DNA of 64,000 nt, taken from positions 45,313,501 through 45,377,500 of the forward strand of contig CM065803.1 in assembly GCA_033398695.1 (NCBI GenBank), in the 5' to 3' direction. A model generated the notes under the pieces. That model was not told where the DNA came from. It did not search any database and worked only from the letters and a program-made list of their open reading frames with translations. The position numbers and the translations under genes were made by a program. Source of the stretch: Orobanche coerulescens (Eukaryota > Streptophyta > Magnoliopsida > Lamiales > Orobanchaceae). How positions within the stretch are numbered: position 1 is the first letter of the stretch; each line of letters begins with the position of its first letter. Shown piece after piece: positions 1 through 11,317 of this stretch.

Positions 1-792
1 CAAAAACAGTTTTTAAACTATTTTTTAAATCAATTTTTACTTGTTCAACGTCAGGAATATTTTCAAATAAAGTTTGATTTTCAACACTATCCACAATATT
101 AGGAAAACCCATTTTTTTAAGAATATTATAATATATTTCAAGTAATTGTTCTACTTGAGCTAAATTCAAATCGGGAGATAAGACAGCACTAATTAAGAAA
201 ACATCATGAATACGATTAAAGTATTTTAAACACATATTGTAAATATCATTCGATAATCTTTCGGATTTACTACGAGCATCCATTTCAAATACAATAAAAC
301 AACAATAAAATAAAACTTTAGGAGACATGTGACAATAACAACCACTTAAATCTTTAGTTGCATTTTCCAAAAGCTTTAATAATTTTATTAAATCTTTAGT
401 TTCATCCCAATATGGTGGCAATAAATAAAATCCTTTTATGCGAAAATACTTACCAAAAAAATCACACAAAAATTCTTTAAATTCATTAGTTGAATTTAAC
501 ATCTCATAAGTTGAGTTCCATCTATGTTTAACGTCTGGAGTAAAAAATTTGGGTTGCATTCTTCTTCACTGGTAGTTGTTGTACTACCGTAGTAGATACT
601 TTCATGTATAGCATCATATTCAGGTTCTTGACTTTCATTTTCAAATCGGGTGGAGTTTGGTTTTGGGGCTCCCGAATAATTATCCCATATGGTTTCTTCG
701 ATTTGCCCCAAAGACCCATTCGCTCGAACTTGGACATTTTGGATTTTTTGGGAAACGTAGCAATACCCTTTCCCTTATCAGAATTCGACATA
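1..792 (-). pseudogene. hAT transposase, broken and missing its middle
   Basis: The start codon at 792 opens a lysine-rich N terminus (MSNSDKGKGIATF). The reading shifts frame near 700 into an acidic and Ser/Thr-rich stretch. At about 538 it changes frame again into a segment starting PDVKHRWNSTYEML, the conserved hAT motif ahead of the RNase-H-fold catalytic region. From there the frame stays open to base 1 (about 179 codons), with FYLLPPYWDET and FLISAVLSPDLNL typical of this region. The BED zinc finger and first half of the catalytic core expected between N terminus and DVK.RWNSTY are absent. The protein would have cut and rejoined DNA in the nucleus; this copy cannot. A TATA-like ctataaatac (minus) lies at 906-915. 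Confidence 0.75.
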
Positions 793-939
793 ATGATTAA
801 ATGCGAAAAAAGAGGGAGATTAAATGATATAACAATTAGCAATGAGAGTTTGAGAGATATATTATATTGAAGTTGAAGGTGTGAAAAAATGCGTTGGGTT
901 GGGAAGTATTTATAGATAGGATTTTTTTTTAAATCTGAA

Positions 940-1190
940 CTAGCCGTTAGACCCCCCGGCGCCGGGTCCAACGGCCATAATTTCGATTTTTTTTTTTCAA
1001 TTCTGCCGGGTCGACGGGTCGGACCCGGCGGGTTGGCGGGTAGGGAAATGTAAGACCCGGACCCCACCCGTGTATACCACGGGTCCGGGTCGACGGGTCC
1101 GATGGGTTGGCCGAGTCCGAGTCTTGCACGGGTCAGCCGAGTCCGGGTCGGCGGATCGATCCGCCGGGTTGAGTCATTTTGGGCACCTCT
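940..1190. repeat. GC-rich subterminal repeat region of the hAT element
   Basis: Dense short variants of cgggtc, cgacgggtc and ccggcggg fill this stretch. A perfect 18-bp palindrome spans 1149-1166, centred on atcgat. Known: hAT elements carry subterminal repeats bound by transposase, which is the simplest role. It also sits directly upstream of the TATA-like box at 906-915. Confidence 0.6.
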
Positions 1191-1191
1191 A

Positions 1192-1590
1192 GGGATATCC
1201 GAGCTGCGAGAATTTATTATTTGTGAACAAAGCAAACTTCTATTATATCTTTGTGAGATTGAGGTTTAGAGTGAGATTGGTGTTCGGATCTATTGTGCTC
1301 TCGGTTTTCTAAGGTAGTCGATGCTCCCGGTTGTGTCTCTGTGGTCCTCCTACTGTGTTCACTGTTCTGAGGAAGGAATCTGTCCCATCTATTTGGATAT
1401 CTGAGCCGCAATACTGCTCCTAAGGGGGTTTCCTAAGATCTCATAATTTTTCCAGATTATTTGTTAATCTGATTCTATTTATACAACTATATATTCTGCA
1501 ATATATATATATATATAAAAGTTATATATATTCTGCTATATATTCTGCTATATATATATATATAATATATGTTATTATCATTATATATTA
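1192..1590. other. Unassigned spacer, with AT microsatellite
   Basis: No coding signal. A motif of the form ggatatcYgagcYgc occurs at about 1193 and again at about 1399, and (ta)n runs occupy 1500-1570. It could be part of the decayed copia LTR that continues right of element A, but I could not establish that. Confidence 0.3.
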
Positions 1591-1850
1591 CTCCCTCCGT
1601 CCATGAAAATATGTTCAAATTTTTACTTTTTCGGGTCAAAATTTATAAATTTTGACCAAAATATTGCGATTAATATATAAAATTTTATAGAAAATGTAAG
1701 TTATATTTTAGAATAGACATTGAGACAAATCTAATCAAGTACTTAAATTACTATAATTTTTTTTATATATTGGTTGTAATTTATGGTCAAAGTTTATAAA
1801 TTTTGACTGAAAAAGTCAAAAATTGGACATATTTTCATGGATGGAGGGAG
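1591..1850. mobile_element. Stowaway-type MITE (Tc1/mariner)
   Basis: The left end reads ctccctccgtcc and the right end, reverse-complemented, reads ctccctccatcc. The inverted repeats continue about 75 bp with only scattered mismatches. TA dinucleotides flank both ends (1589-1590 and 1851-1852). These are the hallmarks of Stowaway. At 260 bp it is non-coding and depends on a mariner transposase made elsewhere. Confidence 0.93.
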
Positions 1851-2591
1851 TACATATACTATGTGTTGTTACCCAAAATATTATCCGGAGATGATATGCT
1901 GGAATGGACGAGTAACAAACAAAATGCGAGAGCACATCCGTGGGGAAATAAATAACACAAGATTTGTCGGGGTTGTTAGTTTCGGGCTTGAATGCTCTCA
2001 CAAGATATTATTAATACGAATACTTGAGAATACAAATATTAATGTTAGAGTACAATTACAATGAGTGTAAAGACTCTACTTATCTTAGCTCTTGAGTGCT
2101 GAAAATTGTCGGAAGAACCAGAGTTGAAGCTCTGTGAGTTCTTGTTACAAAGATGAGGAGTTCTCTGTATTGTTTACTGTGTGTAATCGTGTTAACGTTG
2201 TCACCTCACTTTTGCCAATGCTGGAGGCCTCCTATTTATAGGAGAAGAGGTTGCTGGGATGTCTCTATCTCCCTCGGGCGATCGCCGTTCCTTCATTTAA
2301 ATAAGGCGGGCGATCGTCCCAGCATGTGGAATTGTTTCCTTAAAGTCCGCAGCTGCTGCTGGCAGCCAGATGCGCGAACCAATGAGGAGGCGACAGGTGC
2401 CTCTTCTCGTTGTCTTGGGAGGTCCCACCTAGGACCTTTCGGCGGGTCTGTCGGTAGGTGAGGCCGTCCTTATCACTGACAGCTGCTGATGGGCTGGAGT
2501 AAGTGTGATATCCCACACCGACTAGCAGAGAGCGGGCGGAGTGCCTTATATGTGCGTGCCGAACTCCTTATAGCATTAGGCCTTTTGGGAG

Positions 2592-2698
2592 CCCAGTGGC
2601 TTCGGGGTGATGAGAACTCCGAAGTTAAGCGTGCTGGTGCGAGGAGCAGTCTCAGTCTCAGGATGGGTGACCTCCTGGGAAGCTGCTCGCTGGGTTCC
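2592..2698 (+). repeat. 5S rRNA-like segment in Cassandra left LTR (not an rRNA gene)
   Basis: Contains gatgagaactccgaagttaa, then gcgtgctggtgcgaggagca, then gatgggtgacctcctgggaa. These match plant 5S rRNA from the mid-region through the internal-promoter C box, with lineage-specific changes. The true 5S 5' end and terminator are missing. Known: Cassandra LTRs carry 5S-derived sequence with RNA polymerase III promoter boxes. Confidence 0.9.
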
Positions 2699-2948
2699 CA
2701 GAAACAAAACCGTGAGGGCCAGCTCAGAGAAGAGTGCTCAGAGCGGACAATATCATGCTACGGCGGAGGGGTCCTGGGATGTGACAATTTGGTATCAGAG
2801 CCACTCCACCGTGTCGTGCGAGTGTGCCGACGAGGACGTCGGGTCCTTTGAGGAGGGGCGGATTGTGATATCCCACAACGACTAGCAGAGAGCGGGCGAA
2901 GTGCCTTATATGTGCGTGCCGAACTCCTTATAGCATGAGGCCTTTTGG

Positions 2949-3050
2949 GAGCCAGTGGCTTCGGGGTGATGAGAACTCCAAAGTTAAGCGTGCTGGTGCG
3001 AGGAGCAGTCTCAGGATGGGTGACCTCCTGGGAAGCTGCTCGCTGGGTTC
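2949..3050 (+). repeat. 5S rRNA-like segment in Cassandra right LTR
   Basis: Same 5S-derived block as in the left LTR, without the duplicated agtctc. Both copies keep the aagttaagcgtgctgg and gatgggtgacctcctggg cores. Confidence 0.9.
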
Positions 3051-3399
3051 CCAGAAACAAAACCGTGAGGGCCATCTCAGAGGAGAGAGCCCAGAGCAGA
3101 CAATATCATGCTACGGCGGAGGGGTCCCGGGATGTGACAGTAAGGCCTGTTCTTGCAGCGCCTTTTGCGGATCTGCACGTGGGCCTTCATCCCGAGATTC
3201 GGTCTTCGCAGACTTTGACGGGTGTCGGACGTGGCATGGGACGGTCGTCCCCGGTCGGATATTAGAGGTGATCGCCAGGTGCCAATAAATGATCGCCTTG
3301 GACGTCGACCGCTAGGCACTTGCCCAACATCTATCTTCTTTGGTTGACTTCCGACCATTATGCCGATCGCCATTGAGGCGTATAAATCTCCGCACAACA

Positions 3400-3927
3400 A
3401 TTGCCCCCCAGCTCGCTCCGATGTTGAAGACGTGGGGTGAGCTGGCTCTGCTGGCGATCGCTTGCTTTAGACGAGCGACTCATCTACTTATGAAGCAGAC
3501 GATCGTCTCCCGAACGAACTGATTTCGAATTTGGACGACCTCCCCGGACGCTGAAAAGAGCGGGAAGTGTAAGCGGGCTTTGAAACGTCACTGGGGCACG
3601 TGTCACGCTCCCGTTGGGGGAGTCCGACGGTTTTTTCAGACTTGTCGTCTGGCGTGCCCTCGAAACGACGCATACGCGGATTTCGAGGGCGGCATTAAAT
3701 GCGACTTATCCGACGGTTGCACTTCAGCCCTCGAGATTCCGCTTATTTGCCCAGAAGTCCCTGCTCTCGCCTATAAAAGGGGCTAGGGCTACTGGGGTTA
3801 GGTCTTTATGCGCTTTTGCCTGAGAAGAAGACATAGCTGAAATTTCTTGAAGCTTTGTGTGCCTATCGACGTTCGACTCAGTCTCTAGGTAAAAACAAAA
3901 ACTTTTTTCCCCTCTTTCTCTTTGAAT
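3400..3927 (+). promoter_or_regulatory. Element A polypurine tract and promoter/5'UTR of the antisense gene
   Basis: 3401-3412 is the minus-strand polypurine tract of A. A canonical TATA box, ctataaaagg, lies at 3771-3780 on the plus strand, 148 bp before the likely start codon at 3928. Upstream are CpG-centred palindromes gcgatcgc (about 3454) and gacgatcgtc (about 3499). The ATG near 3808 sits close to the expected transcription start and is probably not used. Inference: a dedicated promoter for the plus-strand gene, separate from the LTR. Confidence 0.6.
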
Positions 3928-4461
3928 ATGTCTGGAGGAGGATCCACCGTGTATGAGGCGGGTATCACTTCCGCCGCCGCGACTTCGACTGTCCGGGATG
4001 AAACCTCTGCAGATTTTCACGTGGAGACGGCTGTCGAGGCCATTCGCGCTGGGATTGAACCCGCGGAGGTTGAAGAACTCTTCAACGAGGCTGACCCGGC
4101 GAGGTCGTCGTCGGCGGAGCAGAAGCGCTCGCCGGCCGACGAGAATGAGGCAGTGAGACTGTATTGGGAGCAGAACAGTGTGTTCAGCCAAGCCTTTCTG
4201 GAATTTGCCGAGCTTATGGAGGAGAGACTTGCCGGACCACGTCCTAAGTTCGATTTTTGCGCATATTCGGTCACCTACCCCTATGAACCCGTAAAGCGGA
4301 TGTCATTTCGGGCCGCGGACCACTCCCCGTGGACCCTCGGCCAGATTAAGAGTTCGGCGACCAAGAAGGATTTGAGTCATTGGAGGGCAGAGTTCCATGT
4401 CCCCTCCGACGTTTCACTGTATGTGCCTGCCGAGAACGAGCGCGCCGACCAACCTCCCGAG
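3928..4461 (+). pseudogene. Antisense gene of element A, first part (putative gypsy-type transposon protein family)
   Basis: Starts MSGGGSTVYEAG and stays open for 178 codons, until element B interrupts it at the duplicated site ccgag. It resumes in the same codon at 13832. The first 60 residues are Ala/Ser/Glu-rich, followed by a Glu/Ala helix-prone stretch and a segment with FDFCAYSVTYPYEPVKRM. Known: plant Tat elements often carry an extra ORF, sometimes antisense to gag-pol, between pol and the 3' LTR. The biochemical function of these proteins is unknown. The start at 3928 was chosen because it follows a TATA box at a plausible distance and opens the longest frame. Confidence 0.65.
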
Positions 4462-5028
4462 TGTAACACCCCAATTCACAAATGGGACATTACACGCCGT
4501 AGAACCCTCTTGAGGTCTACCAGGCTAACACATGACACATAACCACAATGGAAACCCCAAAAGATGCACTCAAAAGCAAATAGGGCCGTGGCCTCGGCCA
4601 AAACATTTCAACGGAGTACATAAAACATAATGTAGATATCAATTCGTTGCCCACGCAGGGGACTTAAAACCAAGTTCAAGGATAAACAGTTTAACTCCAA
4701 TACTCGACATATGCAATGACAAAACATAAAATTAAACAATACAGACTCGAGCCACTATCATCAAGCCATTCCATCCTTCGCGTGCGTGCCAGGTACTGCT
4801 CCTCGGCTCTCCTTGCACAGAAATGCATAAGACGCATTTCCCCCATTTAAGGGGTTAGCATTCGAATAGCTAGTGCAAGTACACAATTACACAACATTAT
4901 ATACAAAAATACGGTTTTACACAATCATCTCAAACATAGGTCATTTGCCACATATATATTCCGGAATACTACATTGGCAATCACATCCATTTCAATCATC
5001 ACGATATCACAAAATCACAATCGGTATC

Positions 5029-5245
5029 CGTGGCGTACCCCTCAAGATCGACCCCGGACATCCCGTCGGACACTCCGGGTGGGATACCACTTCGCGGCCG
5101 TACCCCTTAGTATCGACCCCGGACACCCCGTCGGACACTCCGGGTGGAAGTTCAATCACACACGCACCCAAGTCCACTTCCGCGGCCGTACCCCTTAGTA
5201 TCGACCCCGGACACCCCGTCGGACACTCCGGGTGGAAGGAACACA
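5029..5245. repeat. Tandem repeat in element B left LTR (3 units)
   Basis: Three units carry the core cgaccccggacaccccgtcg gacactccgggtgg, separated by unit-specific linkers (starts about 5046, 5115 and 5202). The right LTR has the same three at about 12163-12360, with small changes. It lies downstream of the TATA in transcription direction. Confidence 0.85.
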
Positions 5246-5888
5246 ACTCACGCACCCAAAAATCACCATTCATCATGCATTTCGAAAATCACAATATACA
5301 TAACGAAATGTAATACATGTACTTGCCTTGAATGAAACGAAACGAAGGAAACGGCAGCGGAATAGGTTTCGGTCCGAACAATCCTCCCAAATCCGATCCT
5401 AACACAATAACGGTACACAAGTCTCAATAATTCGTAAAGGAAAGAATTAATCCTAATTCTACCCGTTGGGACAATTCATCGGACACCAAGAGTGCATAAG
5501 GAAACGAAATCGGTCAATGGTATGACAACGGGATTTCATCCCAATCAAGAACAAGAAAGCCAAGGGTCACGAGTATACTATCAAAATCTAATAACAACAT
5601 CGGTCAATTCGAATTAAAACACAAGATCACCACCAAACCCTCCCCAAAATCATACTAGGGTTAAAGGAATTCTTACCTCTTGATGAATCAAGCATTCAAA
5701 TCCAAAAACCACGGGTTAGATCCGCAATCCGAGCCACCCGATCGAAGAGGGATGAAGAAATCTACACCAGTAAGTGATAGGCGGAGGAACTCTCCCTCTC
5801 AAGACTCTCTCACTCTCGCACGGTTGAAGAAGGAGGGGGAAATGAGCGATTCTCGCTGAATGAGAAGCAGATATAGCGCTGACCGCGT

Positions 5889-6225
5889 TGTGTGCCGCGG
5901 CTCAGCTAAAGCGTGCGCGGCACGAGCCAAATTGTGCCCAGTGGTGGTGGCCGCTCGTTGTGCCGCGGCTCATCCGAAGTGTGCCGCGGCTCGGACTCGG
6001 CATGTGCCGCGGCCTTTGCCAGTATCTTGCGGCACGTGACAATCGATTTTGGCCGGCAAGTGTCACACGGGTGTGCCGCGGCCCGGACAAGTGTGCCGCG
6101 GCACTGACTCGGCTGTGTGCCGCGGCGCACAATCCTTGTGCCGCGGCACACGGTACAGTTTGTTTAGGCAACAACTGGGCGATGTGTGTGCCGCGGCTCA
6201 CAATCCTTGTGCCGCGGCCCACACC
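5889..6225. repeat. Array of GTGCCGCGG palindromic repeats, element B left LTR
   Basis: About ten spaced copies of gtgccgcggc, several as the perfect 12-bp palindrome gtgccgcggcac, others ending -ctc or -ccc. The array starts about 13 bp from the minus-strand TATA-like box (5871-5876), on its upstream side. Confidence 0.9.
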
Positions 6226-6749
6226 CCCCCGGGTCCCAAAATGACGAAAAATGATCCGGAAGGAGAATAAAAGCAACAGGGATCGATATTTGGGCAACAA
6301 TAACACGAAATGGAAGTACGGAACCCAAAACGATCTGAGGTACACAACCAAAGTCGAATAAGGGACAATTTCCCTAAACTTCTAGGAATTTACATAAACG
6401 GCCCAAACATCTGTAAAATCACGATATAACGTCGGATTAACAATCCGAAACTCACAACATGCTCTACTCAACCATACGAACTCATGAAAATAGGAAAAAT
6501 GACGAAATCGAACGAGTTTAGCGACAATCGGATACACATGCGACAAAATATAACTCAAGATGAAATTACGTAAAAACATTATCAAGACCCGTCTAAACGG
6601 AAAACTCCAAGAACAAAATAGGTTCAGAATTACAAAATAGTGCCAGGCGAGTTGTCCGAAACGAATATGCACCAAAAATAGAAATTACCAAGGATAGAAA
6701 ACGCGGATATTACATTATCTCCCCCTAAAAATAAGTTTCGTCCCGAAAC

Positions 6750-8111
6750 TTACAACACGAATAACTCGGGGTATCTCGACCTCATACCCTCCTCTGTTTC
6801 CCACGTGGCCTCCTCGGATCCATGCCTCGACCACTGCACTTTGACCAAAGGGATGGTTTTGTGCCTGAGTTGCTTAACCCGACGCTCTAAGATCTGAATC
6901 GGCTTCTCCTCGAAGGTAATGTCGGGCCCCAACTCGATCTCTCCAAAATCAATAATATGGCTAGGGTCCGATACGTACTTCCTAAGCTGGGAAACATGAA
7001 ATACGTTATGCACGTGGCTCAGGGACGGCGGCAAGCCTAACCGATATGCAAGCTCTCCAACTCTCTCTAGAATCTCGAGCGGTCCAATAAATCTCGGACT
7101 AAGTTTACCCTTCCGACCGAAAGCAGTAAACTCCCGCGTCGGCGACACCTTAAGCAAGACGTGATCTCCCACCTCAAACTCCAACGGTCGGCGACGTGTA
7201 TCGGCATAAGACTTCGCCGACTGGGGCCGTCGGCAATCTACCACGAATCGGTAATCTTCTCCCTCGTCTCAACTATCGGATCGGGCTCAGTGCGATTAGC
7301 TCGAAGTATCATCCCAACACAACGGTGATCCGAACCTCCTTCCATACAACGCTTGAATGGTGCCATTTTGATCGAGGCATGCCAACTATTGTTATACGTG
7401 AACTCGATCAACGGCAAGTGTGTCTCCCAATCATCCTTCCAATCTAAGGCACAGGCTCTCAACATATCTTCTAGCGTCTGTATCGTCCGCTCAGACTGTC
7501 CGTCTGTCTGGGGGTGGTAGGATGTACTAAGTCTCAACTCGGTTCCCAAAGCTCTATGAACGGCTGCCAAAAATGTGATATGAACCGGCCATCACGATCC
7601 GAAACAATGCTCTTAGGGGTCCCATGCAATCTCACTATTTCCGCAACAAACACTCGTGCAAGCCTCTCCGGCCCCCAAGTGTCCTTAATACTTAGAAAAT
7701 GAGCTGATTTGGTTAGTCGATCAACAACGACCCAAATCATGTTCATTCCCGTCCGAGTCTTAGGCATATTGGTAATGAAATCCATAGAAATATCCTCCCA
7801 TTTCCACTCCGGGATAGGAAGTGGTCGTAATATGACCCAGCCGCCGATGCTCAATCTTAACTGTTGGCAGGTCAAACACTTCGCCACAAACTCGTTAACA
7901 TCCATCTTCAAATTACTCCACCAGTAGTTACTCCTCACGTCCTTGTACATTTTACTCGTACCAGGATGTATGGAGTAGGGCGTGGTATGAGCTTCGCTCA
8001 AGATCTTGTCTCAGCCCAATATCACATGGTACACAAAGTCTGCCGCGAAACCTCAAAACTCCATCATCGTGAACCACAAATCCAGGGGCTTTCCCTTTCC
8101 GCACATCCTCC
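6750..8111 (-). pseudogene. Element B integrase with C-terminal chromodomain
   Basis: Order on the minus strand: zinc-binding segment with TPYSIHPGTSKMYKDV and CLTCQQ; catalytic core with MDFI, then SDRDGRF, then the glutamate in DGQSERTIQ; the GPLEILERVGELAYRL region; then a chromodomain-like tail (VKVQWSRHGSEEATWETEE) ending PELFVL at 6750. The tail lacks the full aromatic cage of a classical chromodomain, as known for the Tekay/Del group. Frameshifts lie near 7540 (core to glutamate) and 7240. Integrase joins the cDNA to chromosomal DNA; the tail is thought to steer insertion to heterochromatin. Confidence 0.88.
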
Positions 8112-9536
8112 TCATTTGGACCAAAACGGATCGTCATATTGCTTCGCCTTGATATCATCGATCGGGACGAAGTGATCTCTAATGCACATAAGCGGCCTGA
8201 ACTCTCCGAACCCAAACCTCAATATTCGACGGATGAAATCTCTCTGGATCTTACTCTGCGGTGTAAGTACCTCTAACATCCGCAAAGCCATCGGTTTTCG
8301 GCTCAACGCATCGGCCACTACGTTAGCCTTACCCGGATGGTAAAGTATCTCGAGGTCGTAATCTTTGATTAGTTCCAACCACCTACGCTGTCTCATATTC
8401 AATTCTTTCTGACTGAAGATATACTTCAAGCTCTTATGATCCGTAAAAATCTTACAAGACGACCCATAAAGATAATGCCTCCAGATCTTTAAGGCGAAAA
8501 CGACCGCAGACTAACTCTAAATCGTGCGTGGGATAATTCACCTCGTAAGGTTTCAACTGGCGGGACGCATAAGCAATGACTCTATCTCTCTGCATCAAAA
8601 CACACCCTAGACCAAGGCCCGAAGCATCACTATACACTACGAAGTCCTCGTTCCCCTGAGGCAATGCTAAAACGGGCGCGGTAGTCAGACGTCTCTTTAA
8701 CTCGTCAAAGCCGCATCTGCTGTCTGCGGTCCACTCAAACTTCCGAGTTTTGGAGCAACCGAGTGAGTGGTCTAGCGATCTTAGAAAATCCCTCAACGAA
8801 TCTGCGGTAATAGCCGGCGAGATCCGAAAACTCCTCACCTCCTTCACATTCTTAGGCGGCTCCCAAGCCATCACCGCTCTATCTTCTGCGGATCTACCCG
8901 AACTCCTCTCTGCTGAAATCACGTGCCCGAGGAACGCGTCACTTCCTCGAGCCAAAACTCACACTTAGAGAACTTCGCGTACAACTGCTCCGTCCTCAAA
9001 GTGTCTAACACAATTCGGAGATGTAAGGCGTGATCCTCCCGACTCCGTGAATAGATAAGAATATCGTCGATAAAAACGACTACGAACTTGTCCAGATACT
9101 CAATAAAAACCTTGTTCATCAACTGCATGAACACTGCTGGGGCATTGGTTAGCCCGAAAGGCATAACCACAAACTCGTAATGGCCATATCTCGTCCGAAA
9201 GGCGGCTTTCGGAATATCGACGTCCCGAATTCTCAACTGGTAGTAGCCCGATCGCAAATCAATCTTCGAAAAGACTGTCGCCCCCTGAAGCTGATCAAAC
9301 AAATCGTCAATCCTGGGCAAAGGGTATTTATTTTTGATGGTCAGGTTGTTTAATTCTCGATAATCGATGCATAAACGAAGTGACCCATCTTTCTTCTTAA
9401 CGAAAAGTACGGGCGCACCCCAAGGCGATGCGCTCGGTCGAATATACCCTTTATCTAACAATTCTCCCAACTGGTTCTTCAACTCTAACATCTCCGACGG
9501 TGCCATACGGTACGGTGCTCGAGAAATAGGGTGCAT
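8112..9536 (-). pseudogene. Element B reverse transcriptase and RNase H
   Basis: RT motifs in order: [59 protein letters not shown], then the catalytic [11 protein letters not shown] at about 9060. RNase H follows with [16 protein letters not shown], then NYPTHDLEL, then [18 protein letters not shown]. Frames break near 8940 (after the thumb region) and again near 8450, so no continuous polyprotein exists. It would copy element RNA into cDNA in virus-like particles. Confidence 0.9.
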
Positions 9537-10137
9537 TCGGCTCTAGATCGATAGGGAACTCCACCTCTCGTGGTGGTAATCCCGGCAAGTCGTGCAGGAA
9601 GACATCGGGATACTCACTAACAAGCTGGAATTGACGACATGTCAACCCCACCATCTTCCGCCTTCAGAGCATAGCACGATGGCGACACGGCCACAGTTCA
9701 AGTTTCATCGCCTTCAAGGCGCTAATCACGCTCCCGATCTACGGGCCATACTCGACGAGAGTATGCTCGGTGCCATCCTCGGCCACGATCGAAATAGTAC
9801 GAGTCCGATAGTTCATGATAGCACCGTGACGCTCTAACCAATCGTCCCGAGGATTAGATCCTCACCCTTGAGGTCGATAACGATGAGGTTCGAGGCGATC
9901 TCGGCTCCCGATCCTCACGGGGCAATCCCTAACTTCCCGGTCCCCAACCATACGATCCCCGCTAGGCGTACCCACCACAAACGGTTCACACTCAAACAAG
10001 CGATTAAAGCCAATACGATTCACACAATCCAACGCAATAAAGGAATGGGTAGCACCCGAATCAAAAGCACGGAAACTGGATGAGTAAGGATCTGAGTGGT
10101 ACTGACGCCACCGGAATGTCTGCCTCCTCCGAGCGCC
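9537..10137 (-). pseudogene. Element B protease region
   Basis: An aspartic protease motif DSGATHSF is read on the minus strand near 10045-10070, between the zinc knuckles and the RT. The rest reads only in pieces because of frameshifts. It would cleave the polyprotein. Confidence 0.75.
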
Positions 10138-11317
10138 TCATCGATCTGATCGGGGTGGATCAACCGAGCTCGAGGCTGCGGCGATCCATTGTCCCCGACA
10201 TCTACCGCGACCCGAACCCTGCAGAACCTGAGTAGCTGGAGTACTATGATCCTTCTGATCGGTAGTGGTAGTCGGAGCTCTAGCGACCCTGGTGGCTCTC
10301 TCACAATGAGTCGCCCGATGCCCGGTCTGCCCGCAAGTAAAACAAATAACTGGAGGAAAAGGACAATCCTTCATCAAATGCTCATATTGGTTGCAGTTAA
10401 AACAAACCGTGCCACCAGAAGCAACGGAATGGACTGAACGATTACTCTGAGATCCCCCAGCCGGCTGAAGCGGTCTCTTCCCGGGTGTAGGAACAGAACG
10501 AGACCTCGAAAACTGACCACCTTTCCCGGTCGAGAATCCACCGGTAGTCTTCTGCTTCTTAGCTTCCGAAACCGACTCTGATTCCGGAACTGCCATCTCG
10601 ATCGCTAGGGCGCGATCCTGGTATTCTTTCAAAGTGGCACACATGAGCGGTGCCATACTCTGCCTAATATGCGGCTTCATTCGCATATTAAAGTAACGGA
10701 TTTTATCAGCCTCCGTCCTCACCTGATCTCTCACGAAACCCAACTGCTGATTGTAAGTAATGATTGCACGAGAAATAGGCACGTCCTGAGGTGTAGCGGT
10801 GAAGAATTCCACAATTCTGCGTTCCTTGACTGGCGGCGGACAATACTGCTTCCATAGCAGCCTTGAATTCCTCCCAAGTAGCTCGACGGTCTCTGGGCAC
10901 AACGGCCTCCCACCATTCCGCAGCTTCCTTATCCAGGAGGTACTGGCAATATGTACCCTCTGTCTTGGGACAAGCTACGGCGTCGAAGGTCTGGACAACC
11001 GAAAGAGCCAATTCTCCCAACCGAGGGAGGAGGATCCGGAGAAACGAGGAGGGTGCATCTTAGTCACCGTCTCAAGCCACTTACTAGCCTCCTCTTCGGT
11101 GTCGGGGCGGATTCAGCGTCCACCCCGAGCTATCCGAGTAAGTTGGGCTACCAAGCTGCTTGAAATCTGTGATAGCCGCGTCGGCATTATTACCCGATGG
11201 CACTGAGTGAGAGGCTGAGTCCGCAGAGGACTGAGAAAGTGAGCCCTCTTCATTATCAGCACCCCGACCACGGCCTCGGCCGCGTCCCCTAGCCGGTCTA
11301 CCACGACCTCTCAACAT
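10138..11317 (-). pseudogene. Element B gag with two zinc knuckles
   Basis: The start at 11317 gives MLRGRGRPARGRGRGRGRG, a basic Arg/Gly head. Capsid-like helices follow (EAAEWWEAVVP), then TEADKIRYFNMRM. Two CCHC knuckles, CFNCNQYEHLMKDC and CFTCGQTGHRATHC, lie near 10300-10420. Two knuckles are usual in this chromovirus group. Frameshifts split it near 11090 and 10800. Confidence 0.88.

Larger units (their letters stand above)
1..1191 (-). mobile_element. hAT-superfamily DNA transposon, 5' part, internally deleted
   Basis: Seen: transposase-like coding sequence on the minus strand, a GC-rich upstream region, and a terminus at about 1190 that reads (t)agaggtgcccaaaa on the minus strand. 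Known: plant hAT ends commonly read CAGRGGTGCCCA. The other end lies left of the window, so no 8-bp target duplication can be checked; the candidate right-hand copy begins at 1192. Inference: a deleted, non-functional hAT copy. Confidence 0.75.
2504..3139 (+). mobile_element. Cassandra TRIM retrotransposon (complete)
   Basis: Two LTRs, 2504-2786 (283 bp) and 2864-3139 (276 bp), both begin TGTGATATCCCACA and end GGGATGTGACA. The 5-bp duplication gtaag flanks it (2499-2503, 3140-3144). The 77-bp interior holds only a primer site tggtatcagagcc (initiator Met tRNA, about 2790) and a purine-rich tract gaggaggggcgga before the second LTR. There is no coding capacity, so it must be moved in trans. 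The LTR length difference of 7 bp is explained by a duplicated agtctc and one extra c in the left LTR. Confidence 0.95.
1864..3399 (-). repeat. Element A, left (3') LTR, interrupted by Cassandra
   Basis: Matches 36909-37790 across its length once the 641-bp insertion (2504-3139 plus one target duplication) is removed, giving about 895 bp. Differences from the right copy are scattered substitutions and a small indel near 2335, so A is not very old. Confidence 0.93.
4462..6714 (-). repeat. Element B left (3') LTR
   Basis: 2,253 bp. Nearly identical to 11577-13831 over AT-rich parts, but clearly different within the tandem repeats (5030-5245) and palindrome array (5889-6225). A minus-strand TATA-like tatatc is at 5871-5876. 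Confidence 0.93.

Noticed and set aside
1837..2064. ORF spanning the MITE end and the A LTR
   Set aside because: It crosses two independent insertion boundaries, so it is accidental.
2592..3050. 5S rRNA genes
   Set aside because: The 5S-like blocks lack a complete 5S gene and lie within Cassandra LTRs bounded by TG..CA ends and a TSD.
5889..6351. Long ORFs with repeated CAAAH/CRGT residues over 5889-6351 and 12921-13445
   Set aside because: They are translations of the GTGCCGCGG array, exist in several frames at once, and differ between the two LTR copies by indels.
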